From contig CP136063.1 of the NCBI GenBank assembly GCA_032622095.1, positions 144,231,950 through 144,295,949 of the forward strand: a stretch of DNA of 64,000 nt, read 5' to 3'. The position numbers and the translations under genes are program-made. The stretch comes from Siphonodentalium dalli (Eukaryota; Mollusca; Scaphopoda; Gadilida; Siphonodentaliidae). Below are positions 1 to 11,540 of the stretch, piece after piece; the first letter of the stretch is position 1; each line of letters begins with the position of its first letter. Below the pieces are notes generated by a model, which did no database searches, was not told the origin of the DNA, and worked only from the letters and a program-made list of their open reading frames with translations.

Positions 1-465
1 ATACAATATGTTGGACAAACAAAAACCTCTGTCAAAGTTAGAATGTCTAATCATCTTTCCAGTGTTCGCAAAAAACTCGACATGCAAATTTCCGATCATT
101 TCAACTCATCTAATCATGACATTAAATCCCATTTCAGCTTTCAGCCAATAGAACAGACACCATTTCTAGCCGACGAAGACCAAACCGATTCAATACGCCT
201 AGAACGCGAAAATCATTGGATGGGCGTACTTAAAACATATCTTCCGTTCGGACTTAACATTGACTACAAAGGTGTTTCTCGAAATTTCTTGTGCTTTCCT
301 CTGATCTACAATCGTAGAAATGTTGAAATCGCAAACATTTTCAGAAAAAACTTTGCATTATTAAACACTAAATTGACCGAGCCTCTCGACACACGGGTGA
401 TTATTGCCTACAAGAAAAATCCCAGTTTGAGAGATATGCTCGTTCGATCTAGACTGATTGATTGA
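1..465 (+). mobile_element. Penelope-like element, C-terminal GIY-YIG endonuclease end (5' cut by window edge)
   Basis: The frame is open from base 1. It begins with I-Q-Y-V-G-Q-T, the second half of a GIY-YIG endonuclease signature (YVGQT, then V-R-MSNH about ten residues later). It ends with ENHWMGVLKTYLPFGLN, a Trp-containing segment I associate with the C-termini of Penelope-like retroelement proteins. In that family the GIY-YIG domain nicks target DNA and follows a reverse transcriptase, which would lie left of the window. The stop at about 463-465 falls inside a GATT repeat belonging to the neighbouring minus-strand LINE tail, so the true C-terminus may be truncated. Another GIY-YIG element is less likely because of the Trp/PFGLN tail. 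Confidence 0.7.
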
Positions 466-1090
466 TTGTTTATTTGCAAAGCCAACATTTAAGTTGGAAC
501 ATAGCCAAAACATATATATACATATATACACAGAAACAGTTTATACAAACAATTTATACGTTAACAATTATCATTATCATATTTTCGTAACAAATCCACC
601 ATAATACAATAACTGTACACAGCACTTATACATAAGATTCATTAACAATTACCTTGCATAAGTATGCAATTCCCAATTTATGGATGTGTCGCATTACACA
701 CACACATATATATATATATACACATACAAACATACATGTATATATATTTCATCTGTGTATATAATATTATATTTAAGAAATCTTTTTCAATGCCAATTTA
801 ATAAATATGCTCAGTCTTTTCAGAACGCTCATGTTTTCAAGAGAAAGTAGTCCATGGAATTTATTTCGGTTTGGTTTATCCCAATAATATTTTGGAATAT
901 ATAATTCACGTAAGTTTTTTTAGCTCTTGGCATATGATCATAAAATGTTATTCATCACATGGGCTATTGCTGCACAAAACACAGTTTAAATCATTATTAT
1001 CAGACCTTGATTAACACGCAGTTCAATTAGCTTTTTAGCAATTTCAACATCATTATCCTTTGTTTGTGCTCAACACAATATTTTATGTCA
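466..1090 (-). mobile_element. Minus-strand LINE 3'-end fragment (degraded)
   Basis: Read on the minus strand this stretch ends with an AATAAA signal and a (CAAT)n tail at about 466-485, as non-LTR retrotransposon 3' ends do. At about 770-960 a broken frame reads YDHMPRAKKTYVNYIFQNI and then ends near VLKRLSIFIKLALKKIS. A C-x2-C pattern (CVLCSNSPC) lies just upstream of it on the minus strand, at about 960-985. This resembles the zinc-knuckle C-terminus of CR1/Jockey-type LINEs. Frame changes make it a pseudogene. The middle (about 500-780) is AT-rich with AC/AT microsatellites. Nothing else was seen. Confidence 0.45.
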
Positions 1091-1196
1091 ATTTCCGACA
1101 CAACCTAACAAAATTTAGCTAGTTCCATAGAAATAATTACATAAGAAATCGGATAACCGACCTGTGCCAGTGCTCTCCACACTTTCCAAATATATA
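1091..1196. other. AT-rich spacer
   Basis: No coding potential seen. It ends in a short TA run whose final A (1196) is the left flank of the Helitron-like array, as expected for insertion between A and T. Confidence 0.4.
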
Positions 1197-1836
1197 TCTC
1201 ATATATATTTTGAAGACCTCTGTTTGTTTGTCTGTTTCGTTTGTCTGTATGTTTGTTTGTCTGTCATTTATACAAATCTACGATTCTCGACCGATCGGGA
1301 CGAAACTTGGTACGTGTGGGTAGTTTGACCAGGCGGTCGACGTTGTCGTATTGGCGAGCCCGTGCGGCGCCCGCTTCGCGCATGCGCAGACGAGATTCCG
1401 GAAACTGGTGGTGCTATCGACTTGAAATTTGGTACGTGTGTGTAGTTTGACCAGGCGGTCGTCGTTGTCGTATTGGGAGCCCGTTCGACGCACGTGCAGC
1501 GCATGCGCAGACGAGATATCGGAAACGGATGGAGCTATCGACTTGAAATTTGCTATGTGAATGTATCTTGCCCCGGATACGAATTTTATCGGGTCGCCGA
1601 GCCCGTGCGACGCAAGCTTCGCGCATGTGCAGACCAGATTTCGGAAACGGGTGGAGCTATCGACTTGAAATTTGGTGTGTGAATGTATCTTGCCCCGGAT
1701 AGGAATTTTATCGGGTCGCCGAGCCCGTGCGACGCAAGCTTCGCGCATGCGCAGACCAGATCTCGGAAACGGGTGGAGCTATCGACTTGAAATTTTGTTT
1801 TTGAATAGCCCGGACAACGTCGGGTTCATCGGCTAG
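1197..1836 (+). mobile_element. Helitron-like non-autonomous element, family A, copy 1
   Basis: It starts with TCTCATATATATTTTGAAGA, followed by a CTGT/TTTG microsatellite and a one-off segment (ACAAATCTACGATTCTCGAC). Then come core repeats of about 121-122 bp built on GGAGCTATCGACTTGAAATT and CATGCGCAGACGAGATCTCG. The end has a hairpin (AGCCC-G-GAC, loop AAC, GTC-GGG, weaker in this copy) six bases before CTAG. A 5' TC, 3' CTAG, a subterminal hairpin and an A/T target are Helitron hallmarks. The microsatellite-plus-minisatellite layout matches HINE/pearl-type elements. The long open frames across the core are repeat artefacts. Confidence 0.7.
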
Positions 1837-2338
1837 TCTCATATATATTTTGAAGACCTCTGTGTGTCTGTCTGTCTGTATGTATGTTTGTTTGTCTGTC
1901 ATTGATACAAATCTACGATTCTCGACCGATCGGGACGAAACTTGGTACGTGTGTGTAGTTTGACCAGGCGGTGGACGTTGTCGTATTGGCGAGCCCGTTC
2001 GGCGCCCGCTTCGCGCATGCGCAGACGAGATCTCGGAAACGGGTGGAGCTATCGACTTGAAATTTGCTATGTGAATGTATCTTGCCCCGGAATTTTATCG
2101 GGTCGCCGAGCCCGTGCGACGCCAGCTTCGCGCATGCGCAGACGAGATCTCGGAAACGGGTGGAGCTATCGACTTGAAATTTGCTATGTGAATGTATCTT
2201 GCCCCGGATACGAATTTTATCGGGTCGCCGAGCCCGTGCGACGCCAGCTTCGCCCATGCGCAGACCAGATCTCGGAAACGGGTGGAGCTATCGACTTGAA
2301 ATTTGAATAGCCCGGACAACGTCGGGCTCATCGGCTAG
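1837..2338 (+). mobile_element. Helitron-like element, family A, copy 2
   Basis: Its head TCTCATATATATTTTG begins at the base after the CTAG of copy 1. It has the same microsatellite, core repeats and terminal hairpin AGCCCGGACAACGTCGGGCT, then CATCGG and CTAG at 2335-2338. One core unit is shortened between TTGCCCCGG and AATTTTATC. Confidence 0.7.
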
Positions 2339-2880
2339 TCTCATATATATTTTGAAGACCTCTGTCTGTATGTATGTTTGTTTGTTTGTTTGTCTGTCAT
2401 TTATACAAATCTACGATTCTCGACCGATCGGGACGAAACTTGGTACGTGTGTGTAGTTTGACCAGGCGGTGAACGTTGTCGTATTGGCGAGCCCGTGCGG
2501 CGCCCGCTTCGCGCATGCGCAGACGAGATCTCGGAAACGGGTGGAGCTATCGACTTGATATTTGGTATGTGAATGTATCTTGCCCCGGATGCGAATTTTA
2601 TCGGGTCGCCGAGCCCGTGCGACGCCAGATTCGCGCATGCGCAGACGAGATCTCGGAAACGGGTGGAGCTATCGACTTGAAATTTGGTATGTGAATATAT
2701 CTTGCCCCGAATACGAATATTATCGGGTCGCCGAGCCCGTGTGACGCCAGCTTCGCGCATGCGCAGACCAGATCTCGGAAACGGGTAGAGCTATCGACTT
2801 GAAATCGTCGGGCTGGGTAGAGCTATTGACTTGAAATTTGGTTTTTGAATAGCCCGGACAACGTCGGGCTCATCGGCTAG
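2339..2880 (+). mobile_element. Helitron-like element, family A, copy 3
   Basis: It directly abuts copy 2, with the same head, TTTG microsatellite, core repeats and hairpin, and ends in CTAG at 2877-2880. A short internal duplication (GTCGGGCTGGGTAGAGC) sits near 2806. Confidence 0.7.
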
Positions 2881-3603
2881 TCTATTATATATTTTGGAAG
2901 ATCTGTGTGTGTGTAATCGATGAACTCGAAAACGGCCGACCCGATTTCGATGAAACTTGGTATGTGGGGGTATTTTCGGCCGGGGGTGACATATGCCTAT
3001 TAATTTGCCCGTGCGACGTGACCTTGACCTTGAAATCGGGTAATTTCAAGGTCAAACGGCTGAATATCACGGGATTTCGATGAAACTTGGTATGTGGGAG
3101 TATTTTCGGCCGGGAAGTGGCATAGGCCTATTAATTTGACCGTGCGACGTGACCTTGACCTTGAAATCGGGTCATTTCAAGGTCAAACGCCCGAATATCA
3201 CGGGATTTCGATGAAACTTGGTATGTGGGGATACTTTCGTATGGGGAGTCTCATAAGCATATTCATTTGCCCGTGCGACATGACCTTGACGTTGAAATCG
3301 GGTCAATTCAAGGACAAATCGCCAATTTTGATGGGATTTCGACAAAATTTGATACGTGTGGTTACTTTTGTCCACTGAGTGTTTTGGACGGGTCGAGTCG
3401 TGACCCCGACCTGACCTTGACCTTCAAAATGATCAATTCAAGGTCAAATCTGGTAAAATCGGATGGATTTCGACGGGCACGTTTGTCGGGTACTTTTGTC
3501 CGGGCAGTGTTTTGGACTGGTCAAATCGTGACCCCACTTGACCTTGACCTTCAAAATGGACAATTCAAGGTCAAAGCCCGGACGAAGTCGGGTCACCTTC
3601 TAG
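2881..3603 (+). mobile_element. Helitron-like element, family B, copy 1
   Basis: Its head TCTATTATATATTTTGGAAG abuts the CTAG of A copy 3. A GT microsatellite follows, then core repeats of about 125 bp containing GATTTCGATGAAACTTGG and TGACCTTGACCTTGAAATCG. The 3' hairpin is CCC-G-GAC, loop GAA, GTC-GGG, then TCACCTT and CTAG at 3600-3603. The next base is T, matching the A/T target rule. Heads of families A and B are clearly related, but the cores are unrelated. Confidence 0.7.
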
Positions 3604-3630
3604 TATATATATATATATATATATATTCAT
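3604..3630. repeat. (TA)n microsatellite
   Basis: A pure AT dinucleotide run at the right edge of the first array. It is probably the original target tract of the insertions. Confidence 0.9.
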
Positions 3631-4010
3631 GCAAAATGAGGGACCTTGAACCGTCAGAGGATGGCATGTTAGAATGGCCCATAAAAGCTGATACAAATAT
3701 GTTTAGCACTATTTCCACCAAATCCATACATGTTCTTCTCCAACGATACGAGGAATCAAATAATGTGGTTAACGACGCCAACTTTGGTGCCGTTTTGGTC
3801 AGGGATGGAGAGAGGGTGGGTACAATTATATCTTCTCAACTGTCATATCTATATGGGGACGGGACTTAGGGCATTCATATGGTGAGCTAGCAAATCAGAT
3901 ACACAGAATAAATAATATTTATCATTCTATCTAAGCGATACATATATTCTTGCAAAATAAGGGACCTTAATTGAGCCGTCGGGGGATGGCATGTTAGAAT
4001 GGCTCATGTA
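3631..4010. repeat. Diverged direct repeat flanking unassigned sequence
   Basis: TGCAAAATGAGGGACCTTGA at about 3633 and TGCAAAATAAGGGACCTTAA at about 3953 each lead into GGATGGCATGTTAGAATGGC. The two roughly 55-bp copies are about 320 bp apart. No product is recognised between them. Confidence 0.5.
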
Positions 4011-4544
4011 TTATAACACAATTGAATCTGTTCCATTCAAGATATTTTCCACAAAAACGTATATACAATTTGTCAAGAGAGATGGAAATGAACAGAAGAC
4101 ATGTTCAAAAATAGTGGTCACAAGCAGCGTGCGGTCAAATATTATTTCTTCTGAGATAAAAGAAAACAGTCAGTAGCACATGACTGGCATCTGATAAGGG
4201 TACGTACGTATGCCCAATACAGATAATTTCTTTCATTTTCAGAAAAGACTCATAGCCTAAAACATCTGTATCTTCATGGAGATATGATAACCATGTGTCC
4301 AAAAAATCTTAGTCTCGACCACAAGATTGATTTATACATCTCTATATGTAAAACACAATTGTCGTCTATTATATTTACGAACTAATGTGTTTATGATGTT
4401 CATGTTTTTGTCACAATAAAACATATTCCAACCACGTCTACTGTATACGCTTTTTAAAAAATTATAACGTCTGAGGTGCGCGCAGTTGTATAAAATAAAT
4501 AAATACACGAACATGACATTTGGAACTTATACCCTATATTCCCT
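4011..4544. other. No gene seen
   Basis: AT-rich sequence with only short chance open frames and no repeat structure that I could identify. Confidence 0.5.
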
Positions 4545-4885
4545 ATTCTCAAAATTGTCGCTTTCGGCCGATTTTGACGGCACGGGTGGGTGACCCACAC
4601 CAAATACCCCCTGGAAACACCCCGACCCCCACCCATCACCTCCGCGGAGTACCAACCCGAGGGGGTGAAAATGGGTTATGGACCATTTTCGAGAACGGTA
4701 AGGATTTCGACCGATCTTACTGCATGTGTGGGCGGCCCGCCCCAAATACCCCCTAGAAACACCCCGACCCCCCATCACCCGGGGGGTACCACCCCAAGGG
4801 GGTGAAAATGGGGTATGGACCATTTTAGAGAACGGTAAGAATTTCGACCGATTTGGCCCGCCCCAAATACCTCCTAGAAACATTT
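4545..4885. repeat. GC-rich tandem repeat, unit about 146 bp, about 2.3 copies
   Basis: CCAAATACCCCCT recurs at about 4597 and 4743, and a shortened third unit starts near 4862. Each unit also carries GGGGGTGAAAATGGG, TATGGACCATTTT and GAGAACGGTAAG. The open frames across it on both strands follow the repeat and are not genes. Confidence 0.75.
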
Positions 4886-6170
4886 AGAGTCCAAAAACGA
4901 CAAAAATTGTGTCGGTTTATTATGGTAGTTCATTTTGTTTTCACCTTTTTAAAACCACCATTTTTTTGTTCTCAATCAAATGTTCTAGACTTTGATTTTT
5001 GAAAAAATGACGATACTGTGGTTTCAGATGTTTAACTTGTTCTCACTTTTCCGCTTGGCCCAGGTTTTCGTCAAACACATGCTTCTTATGCGCGGACTTT
5101 CGCTTTCAATTGATTGAAACTTTTTAATATCCATACATATATTATATTTGAAAATTTAATGAATGGGAGTCAGCATATCCTGTCCAATTCCCCAACCTTG
5201 CCACCCCTTAGTCGCTAAGTTTGGTATCATAATTTCGAAACGGAACTATATACGGTGTTGTATTGGCTTCTCGTTTGGTATATACATAAGTTCGTGTCTA
5301 TTCTGTTGCATCAGATCTGACCATATAAAACTGTCTTATTATCATCTGGATATGTCACAAGTGTATAAATATGATAACATTCCGATTGTTATAACGATTC
5401 ATAATTTCGCATTAATTAACCGACATGTATTGTAAAGTGTTCTGACTTAATGCATGTGCAATGACGTCGCAATTGTGTATAATTCAGGAACATTGCGAAA
5501 TTGTGCATGTATAATTCAGGAACGCTGATCCGTTGTTGCGACAACTTCCAATGTGACAAAATTGTTTGAAAAAACAATTGTGCTCGTCATGCACCGATGG
5601 CTGTGAAGAACGATTGTTAAGTCAATATATGGACTTGTGTATGTCGTGTGAAGAAATGTAATGAGGAATGTTAAAATACGCACATATTAACACAAGATTG
5701 TCCAGAATAAAAATCTATCAATTTAGTACATTAATTCTAAGGTACCCCGTTTCAATGCGTGGGACAATTATTACCCTGATGAGCCCCAACACCAGTAACC
5801 ATCTACTGCTCCCCGGGTACAGGGGATGTACAAACGCATGAATTCGGCAACATGTTAGTGTCCTTTAGGAATTCAGACTCTACTTACGCTCTATTTTTGC
5901 GGGTATAATGTGCTATCTGGTACTTTTTTGACAGTAATTTTACTCGAAGAGTGACATTGACATACTCTTCTACAAGCTTCTGCGGACCCAAGTCCGAACT
6001 TTAACAATAGTCGAAAATCCAAACCATATTGGTCGCGGACGCTAACCGAACTTCACTCAGCCATGCTCGATTTTATGAAAGTCTGGATATCGATGGGGAA
6101 GTTCAGCTGCTCATCCAACCACGCTTTTCGAGCTTATCGAGATAAAAAAAAAAGCGTTAATTTCGTACAG
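4886..6170. other. No gene seen
   Basis: About 1.3 kb without a convincing coding region or repeat array. A duplicated phrase (GTATAATTCAGGAAC) occurs near 5475 and 5509. Confidence 0.5.
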
Positions 6171-7085
6171 TGCATCGTTCTACCATTAAAATATACCTCT
6201 CAAATGCCGCGAGTAGAGTAGAAACATATGCTAAAAGTGACCAAAACTCTTTTGAAAAGTTGTAAACTCCAAAGAAGGTGTTATATCACACCCGGCACTG
6301 AAATGTTATTCAATGGAATCACGTGTAGAGATCCTTCTCATATTGCCCAAGGGTGGAAAAGCTATTTCTCTGAGCTGTATAAATGTTCATCACATACGAA
6401 CTCAGCTTTTGAAAACGCAGTCAGTGGACACGTTGACAACATTTTATCTGACAGCCAAACTGCAAGCGGCATCCCAGACTTCGATAATTATGTCTCACTG
6501 GCCGAATTGACTGTCGCAATAAAGGAGATCAAAGTAAACAAGGCAGGTGGTCTTGGTGAGCTAGTGAACGAGCATATTATTAATGCCCGGCTCGCATTAT
6601 GTGATATTTTAAGTATATTTTATTCCCAAATTTTGTGGTTTGCCTATATTCACCCTGACATGAAAAAGGGCCTCATTGCTCCCATTTTCAAAGGCGACCC
6701 AAAACCACCTCATGTACCTGATAGTTATTGTGCGATCACACTTCTCTCTGTGTTGTACACGCTGCTTGAGACTATCCTTCTTCGACGACTTCGGCAGAGT
6801 AGTTTCTTTAATGATTTCCAAAGCAGCTTACAGAACGGATTCCAGAGGGGCGTGGGTAGCACGGGGACTTCGTTCGAGATCCAAGAAGCATTTGCAAAAT
6901 TAAATGGATTAAGTGTCTATGCAGCATTTTTAGATTCAAAGAAAGACTGATCGAGTGTGGCACGAAGGACTCGTATACAAATTACATCAGAAAGGTGTCA
7001 AAGGTGTCTCACATTGAAACTAGTTGCGAATATGTATTCAAAGGTTCAGAGTCACGGGCGCTTCAAAGTGGGACCAGTCACAAGA
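6171..7085 (+). mobile_element. LINE reverse transcriptase fragment (pseudogene)
   Basis: The 240-codon frame 6228-6950 holds the N-terminal half of a non-LTR reverse transcriptase. It reads KGLIAPIFKGDPKPP and later AITLLSVLYTLLETILLRRL, then NGFQRGVGSTGTSFEIQEAF, the usual order before the first catalytic Asp block (AFLDSKKD). A frame change near 6945 lets the frame resume with RVWHEGLVYKLHQKGVK and extend to GRFKVGPVT at about 7080. The YxDD block and C-terminus are missing because other repeat sequence begins at 7086. It belongs to the broad CR1/L2/Jockey group and is inactive. Confidence 0.75.
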
Positions 7086-7520
7086 TAAAGATAAGATAAA
7101 TTTATTGACAGATACGAGGCCGATGTCAAAAGAGTTATATAAACAAAATGTTATTATAAGTATAATAAGTCTGTGTTGCTTCGGACTTATCTAGTTACAT
7201 TCCACGGCAATCAGTTCATGTTAATTAGGTAGTTAGGCGTGGCTAACCGGCTATTGTGTCCAATAGCGGCCAGCGCATGGATTGTGCGTCGTCAAAATAC
7301 GCTCAACGGCACATTTCCCGTTGATTGCATTATTTGGGATCAATTGTGCTCTAAGTCGGTCAGAGCACGCGAATAGTTCTTTACCAGAACAGATCTCGTC
7401 TTCGACTCGATTGATTCTGCATGTAAAGAACAATTATTGTTCTCTAATCCTTACTTGACGGCGTGTCAGCAGAAGTGGACGAGGGTGCAGCTTGGGTATT
7501 ACCATATCACAATTAATTCA
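7086..7520 (-). mobile_element. Minus-strand retroelement 3' end with (TTATC)n tail
   Basis: Read on the minus strand it ends CAATAAATTTATC, with an AATAAA signal followed by TTATC repeats at 7086-7105, exactly where the LINE fragment stops. The body has no coding frame and no tRNA-like box I can identify. It could be a SINE or a LINE 3' UTR. The upstream limit is uncertain. Confidence 0.35.
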
Positions 7521-8620
7521 CTCTCACGCGAGAGTTGTTAAATTGTTCGCGTTATATAATTGTGGATGTTCCAGTGAACATGCCCACCGGCGTTTAACCA
7601 TTGTTGAATGTTGAAAACGTATTTTAGTAATACAGAATTGTAATACGACCCTGCCTAACTATGCTTAAAAGCCATGTCCTGATTGGCCAGTGGCCCGAGT
7701 TACCATGGCTATCTCGTTCCAGTTTTGTGGTACAATTCTACTTTTTCCAATTGTACCACGAAAAAAATCGGTTTATTCAGATCGCCGCACGCGACTTTTC
7801 CGTCTTTTCTAACTCCGCGCAAACGGGGCATCAACGGAGTACACCCGCACCCGTAACCCTTTGAATTTTGCTACATCTTGACAATCTTGCGAATTTTCTA
7901 GCGATTTGTCGCTTGAAACCAGTTTGGTTGCCAATGAATATGGTCCAAATGATGTTATGGTATATTGATATATGTTACGACCAAAGAAAGTTACTTAATA
8001 AGTATATTAAATGACAAAATAAATCCATGGGGCCGGGCTGTGCATTCGTCGATTCGAATCTCGATCATATTCGATATTTCGGAATCACGTTGAAAATTAA
8101 AGCGTTTGTTCACCAGTACAGAAGTGGAATAAGATTAGTTTAGTAAACTAGATCATTTAGATCGCTTTGTGTAAGGAAATTGGTCCATAGTCGATGATCA
8201 TATTCATGTTGTCCCAACAACGTTCAAAACAGAAATGACCGCAAGAGAATGAGTGGTTCGGGGGGCTAGCCCGGGATTGTCGGAAGGACCGAATGGTCCT
8301 CCCCTTAATTCCTAATGACCGCAAGTGAGTAGATGGGCGCGAAGTCATTTTCCTGTACAATTTAAATGAAACGCACGGGCGCCGCTGAAAACACATCGTT
8401 TTTTAGCCAATCACAACGATTATTTCTAGAAGAGGTGCCTCGAAAAGTCAACGGGGGAATTTCATAACAAGACAAGACATTACCAGAGTACTCCATGCAA
8501 AGAAATCGAGTACGCCCAATACGAATTACACCACGAAATGTTTTCTCACCTGAGACCGAAAAAGCGCAGTATTTCGTTGACTATTCAGTCGAATTGTGAC
8601 CATAAACTTTCAGTCGTATT
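7521..8620. other. No gene; one small inverted repeat
   Basis: A 15-16 base inverted repeat (TTTTGTGGTACAATT at 7723-7737 and AATTGTACCACGAAAA at 7749-7764) shares its core with the larger hairpin at 8.6-8.8 kb. No coding region was seen. Confidence 0.5.
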
Positions 8621-8624
8621 ACAA

Positions 8625-8771
8625 AAGAAATAAATACACGGTGTATCGGTGTGTATGGTCAAGTTGTACCACAAAAAACTGATTATAGGACTCCGCTACG
8701 CGTCGTCCTACAATCAGTTTTTTGTGGTACAACTTGACCATACACACCTCTACACCGTGTATTTATTTCTT
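8625..8771. repeat. Long near-perfect hairpin (67-nt arms, 13-nt loop)
   Basis: Bases 8625-8691 are complementary to 8705-8771 with very few mismatches. The loop is TCCGCTACGCGTC. The arms hold TCAAGTTGTACCACAAAAAA and its complement. This may be a foldback/MITE or a transcribed hairpin. Confidence 0.85.
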
Positions 8772-10690
8772 AAATGTCGCTGCTACACCCTCATGCATGA
8801 GATATCACACCACAAGTCTTCATGTTCAAAAATGAAAACCAGGTGTCAACCCCACAGATTAATCAAAGTATAATAAGGTTTAATTCCCTCCGTGTGAGAT
8901 GAAAGTGCGTGATCTGTGACATATAAACCTACCATCTATACCGAATGCGTTAGAGGAAACGTAGAATCAATGAATAATGGATGCCGGAAGCCCTGATCGC
9001 AGCACGAGTTTCATGTTTGTGTTGCTGTCTGTATATGGTACCATTCTTGTTTCTATGTTGAAAAAGTTATGAGAGCGACATATCTTTTTAATTATCCACA
9101 TCGATGACGAAAGACATACTACATATACATTATAAATTAATAATGTTCGTATATTTTAGTCAAGTATCCCTAGGTTAAAATACATATCCGCGATTGTTGT
9201 CTAATGCGTGTTTTTATCTTTATGGATTCCGGTTGTCTGAAGAATCCACAGGCAGTATTGGGACATTTGAGAAATTCGGGTAAATCCAAGATGGCGGTCA
9301 AAATTTACCGTCCTTGCTACAAGGAGAAGGTTTATAATAGGGAAATACAAGAACAGTATAATAGCACTAGCTCGATGATTTTTTTTAGGATTTCACGTTA
9401 TTTCTGTCGAATTTGTGATGATGGGTTCAAGGATGGCAGCTTGAAATCGCGAAAATATTTAGTTTTTACTTAACCCCAAACAATAATCCCAATACCGGTA
9501 TCTGGAGTCCTAAGACAAGAAGTGGGTACTTGTTTACTAAACGCAAATGGGATGAAAGAACACATGGTGGCACATAAGTTTGGACTGAGTTTGATATCAT
9601 GGTATGTTTGTGGAATCCGACGCTACATCGGACAGCTCTAGATGGGTATATTTCAAACTTATGGTTCATTGCGACATAAACCGAACCTTCAAATCCGAAT
9701 TAATCTAATATATATACAGGAGATAAAGCACAGTAGCAATGTTATATTTTAATCTAATATAACCTTATATGATTCGACGTATAACACCATGTCATTCGAT
9801 AGTACAGCGGGTGATAGAGTGAAGTCTGACTAATCAACAAGCAATCATGTGGCACTTCTGAACTGACGTTCTGCTTTATTTGATTACAATTATGTTTTTG
9901 TATTGCTTGAAATGCTCATTGTGTGAGGTTCTTTGTGTATCTTCTCTGAGAGTTATTTCGGGAATTCGTAACTTTGTTGAATAGATGTTAATTCTTTGAT
10001 GTATATGAATGTTCCGGTTCCTACTGTTGCTATGTGAATGTTTCAAGCACCAGAAAGGTTGAAGGTTGTCGCTCCAATTGACAAACAAAACCTTCTGTAG
10101 AAACAGAAGCCATTCTTCCCAAGTGTCACGAGCGCGACCATAAAAGGTCAGAATGTGTCGGGGATCGGATCAGTGCATGAGGTCTTTAGTCACTTGTAAG
10201 CATACAACTGACACTCGCTACCATTTTGTTTGCCACTAAACCTCCTTGTGGTGACAAGCGATACACGCTGCAATGTTCACTATAATTACACGTCTAGTCA
10301 ATCCGCGTCACATTGAATAAAGCCTTCCCGGACAGTTGTGAGTTTCACCAAACTTTCTTAGTTCTGAGCTCTGTTGACAGTTGCGAGAACTATATCCAGC
10401 ATGGTGGGACACCATTATCATAAGGCTGATGGTCGTTAAACTATACCAACTGTTTGGAGACGAGTTCACTCGAAATTGACCATATACCGGAGCTATATTC
10501 CCGATGCGGAGTTGTGTGGCTTCCCCCTTAGCCTTGTTAATGCGATCGACAATGGCGTATAGCGACAATTATTCGAATAGACTGAAACAGTTATGAATTC
10601 CAGTTTTGACAAAGTAAGGTTTTCGAAGTAAACCACCAACAATCTTCTGCATTACCTTGCTGTTTAGCTCAACTTTACTTTGTAAATTTG
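8772..10690. other. No gene seen
   Basis: Open frames here are short and match no family I recognise. Codon pattern and flanking splice signals give no support for exons. Confidence 0.5.
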
Positions 10691-11540
10691 AGCTATTGCC
10701 ATGACTTGGCGTCCGTCGACTGTCCGTCGGGACGTCTGCCCGTCTACATTGCAATTTCCGTTAGCACACCCTACAGGTCACATCTCTCATCCGATCGTCA
10801 CAAAACTTAATAGGAATCTTTGGGGCGACATCTAGATGGCAGCCGTAGTTTTTTTTCCAATTATCGTTGAAAAACATGACCGCCAACAGTTATATTGTAT
10901 TTCAAATTTGAATCCGTCGGCGCACCCTGCAATCCGCATTTATTGGAGAATTGTTTTGAAAATGTAATGGCATGTTTTAGATCACCTTTAGATAGCAGCT
11001 ATTGAAGTTAAAGGATTTTCGATGATAAAAATGGCCGGCAGCAGCCATCTTGGATTTTACTCTTTGCTTGACTAAATCCTTTGGCGCACCCTCATCCGAT
11101 CGTCACCAAACTTCATACAGATCTTTTGGGTGACCACTAGATGGGAGGCATAATTTTTTTCCGTATTTAATTAAAAAAAACATGGCCACCAACGGCCATC
11201 TTGGATTTCACTCTTTGTATGACTAAATCCTTTGGTGCACCCAAGAGGCGAACTCCCTCATCCGATCATCACCAAACTTCATGTGGATCTTCGGGGTGAC
11301 CTCTCGATGGGAGTAATCTCGGATTTCACTATTTCTATGAGTATTACTGCATCCGCCCTACAACCAAACTTTTTCATCCGATTAATCCCAAACAGTTTAT
11401 GAATCTTCAGGGTAACCTCTAGTTACTTAACCATAATTATATAACGTACGTGTTCCCTATCGCTCTAGGGAATGTAATATATGCCATGATCCCATTCCCA
11501 AGTTGAGCTACAGTGTCATTGACATTTTCATTTATCTCAG
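10691..11540 (+). repeat. Dispersed minisatellite element, family E, copy 1
   Basis: A head rich in GTCCGTCG motifs leads into diverged tandem units of about 140-190 bp. These carry GGCCATCTTGGATTTCACTC, GACTAAATCCTTTGG and CATCCGATCATCACCAAACT. It ends GAGCTACAGTGTCATTGACA (a small palindrome) and TTTTCATTTAT. Copies at 60.4 and 62.6 kb share units and the same 3' end. The architecture is HINE-like but there is no CTAG. Confidence 0.65.

Noticed and set aside
1241-2760. Many overlapping open frames of 60-156 codons on both strands
   Set aside because: They track the 122-bp family A repeat unit in several frames at once and recur at 12.5, 14.8, 16.3 and 18.8 kb. This is repeat periodicity not divisible into codons by design, not genes.
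1197-3603. CRISPR-like repeat-spacer array
   Set aside because: Units are contiguous minisatellites in a eukaryotic genome, with no unique spacers of uniform length and no cas genes.
5790-5860. CTGATGAG followed by possible stems, suggestive of a hammerhead ribozyme
   Set aside because: No GAAA core or matching third stem could be placed.
7086-7520. tRNA-derived SINE
   Set aside because: No A or B box could be identified, so only a retroelement 3' end is claimed.
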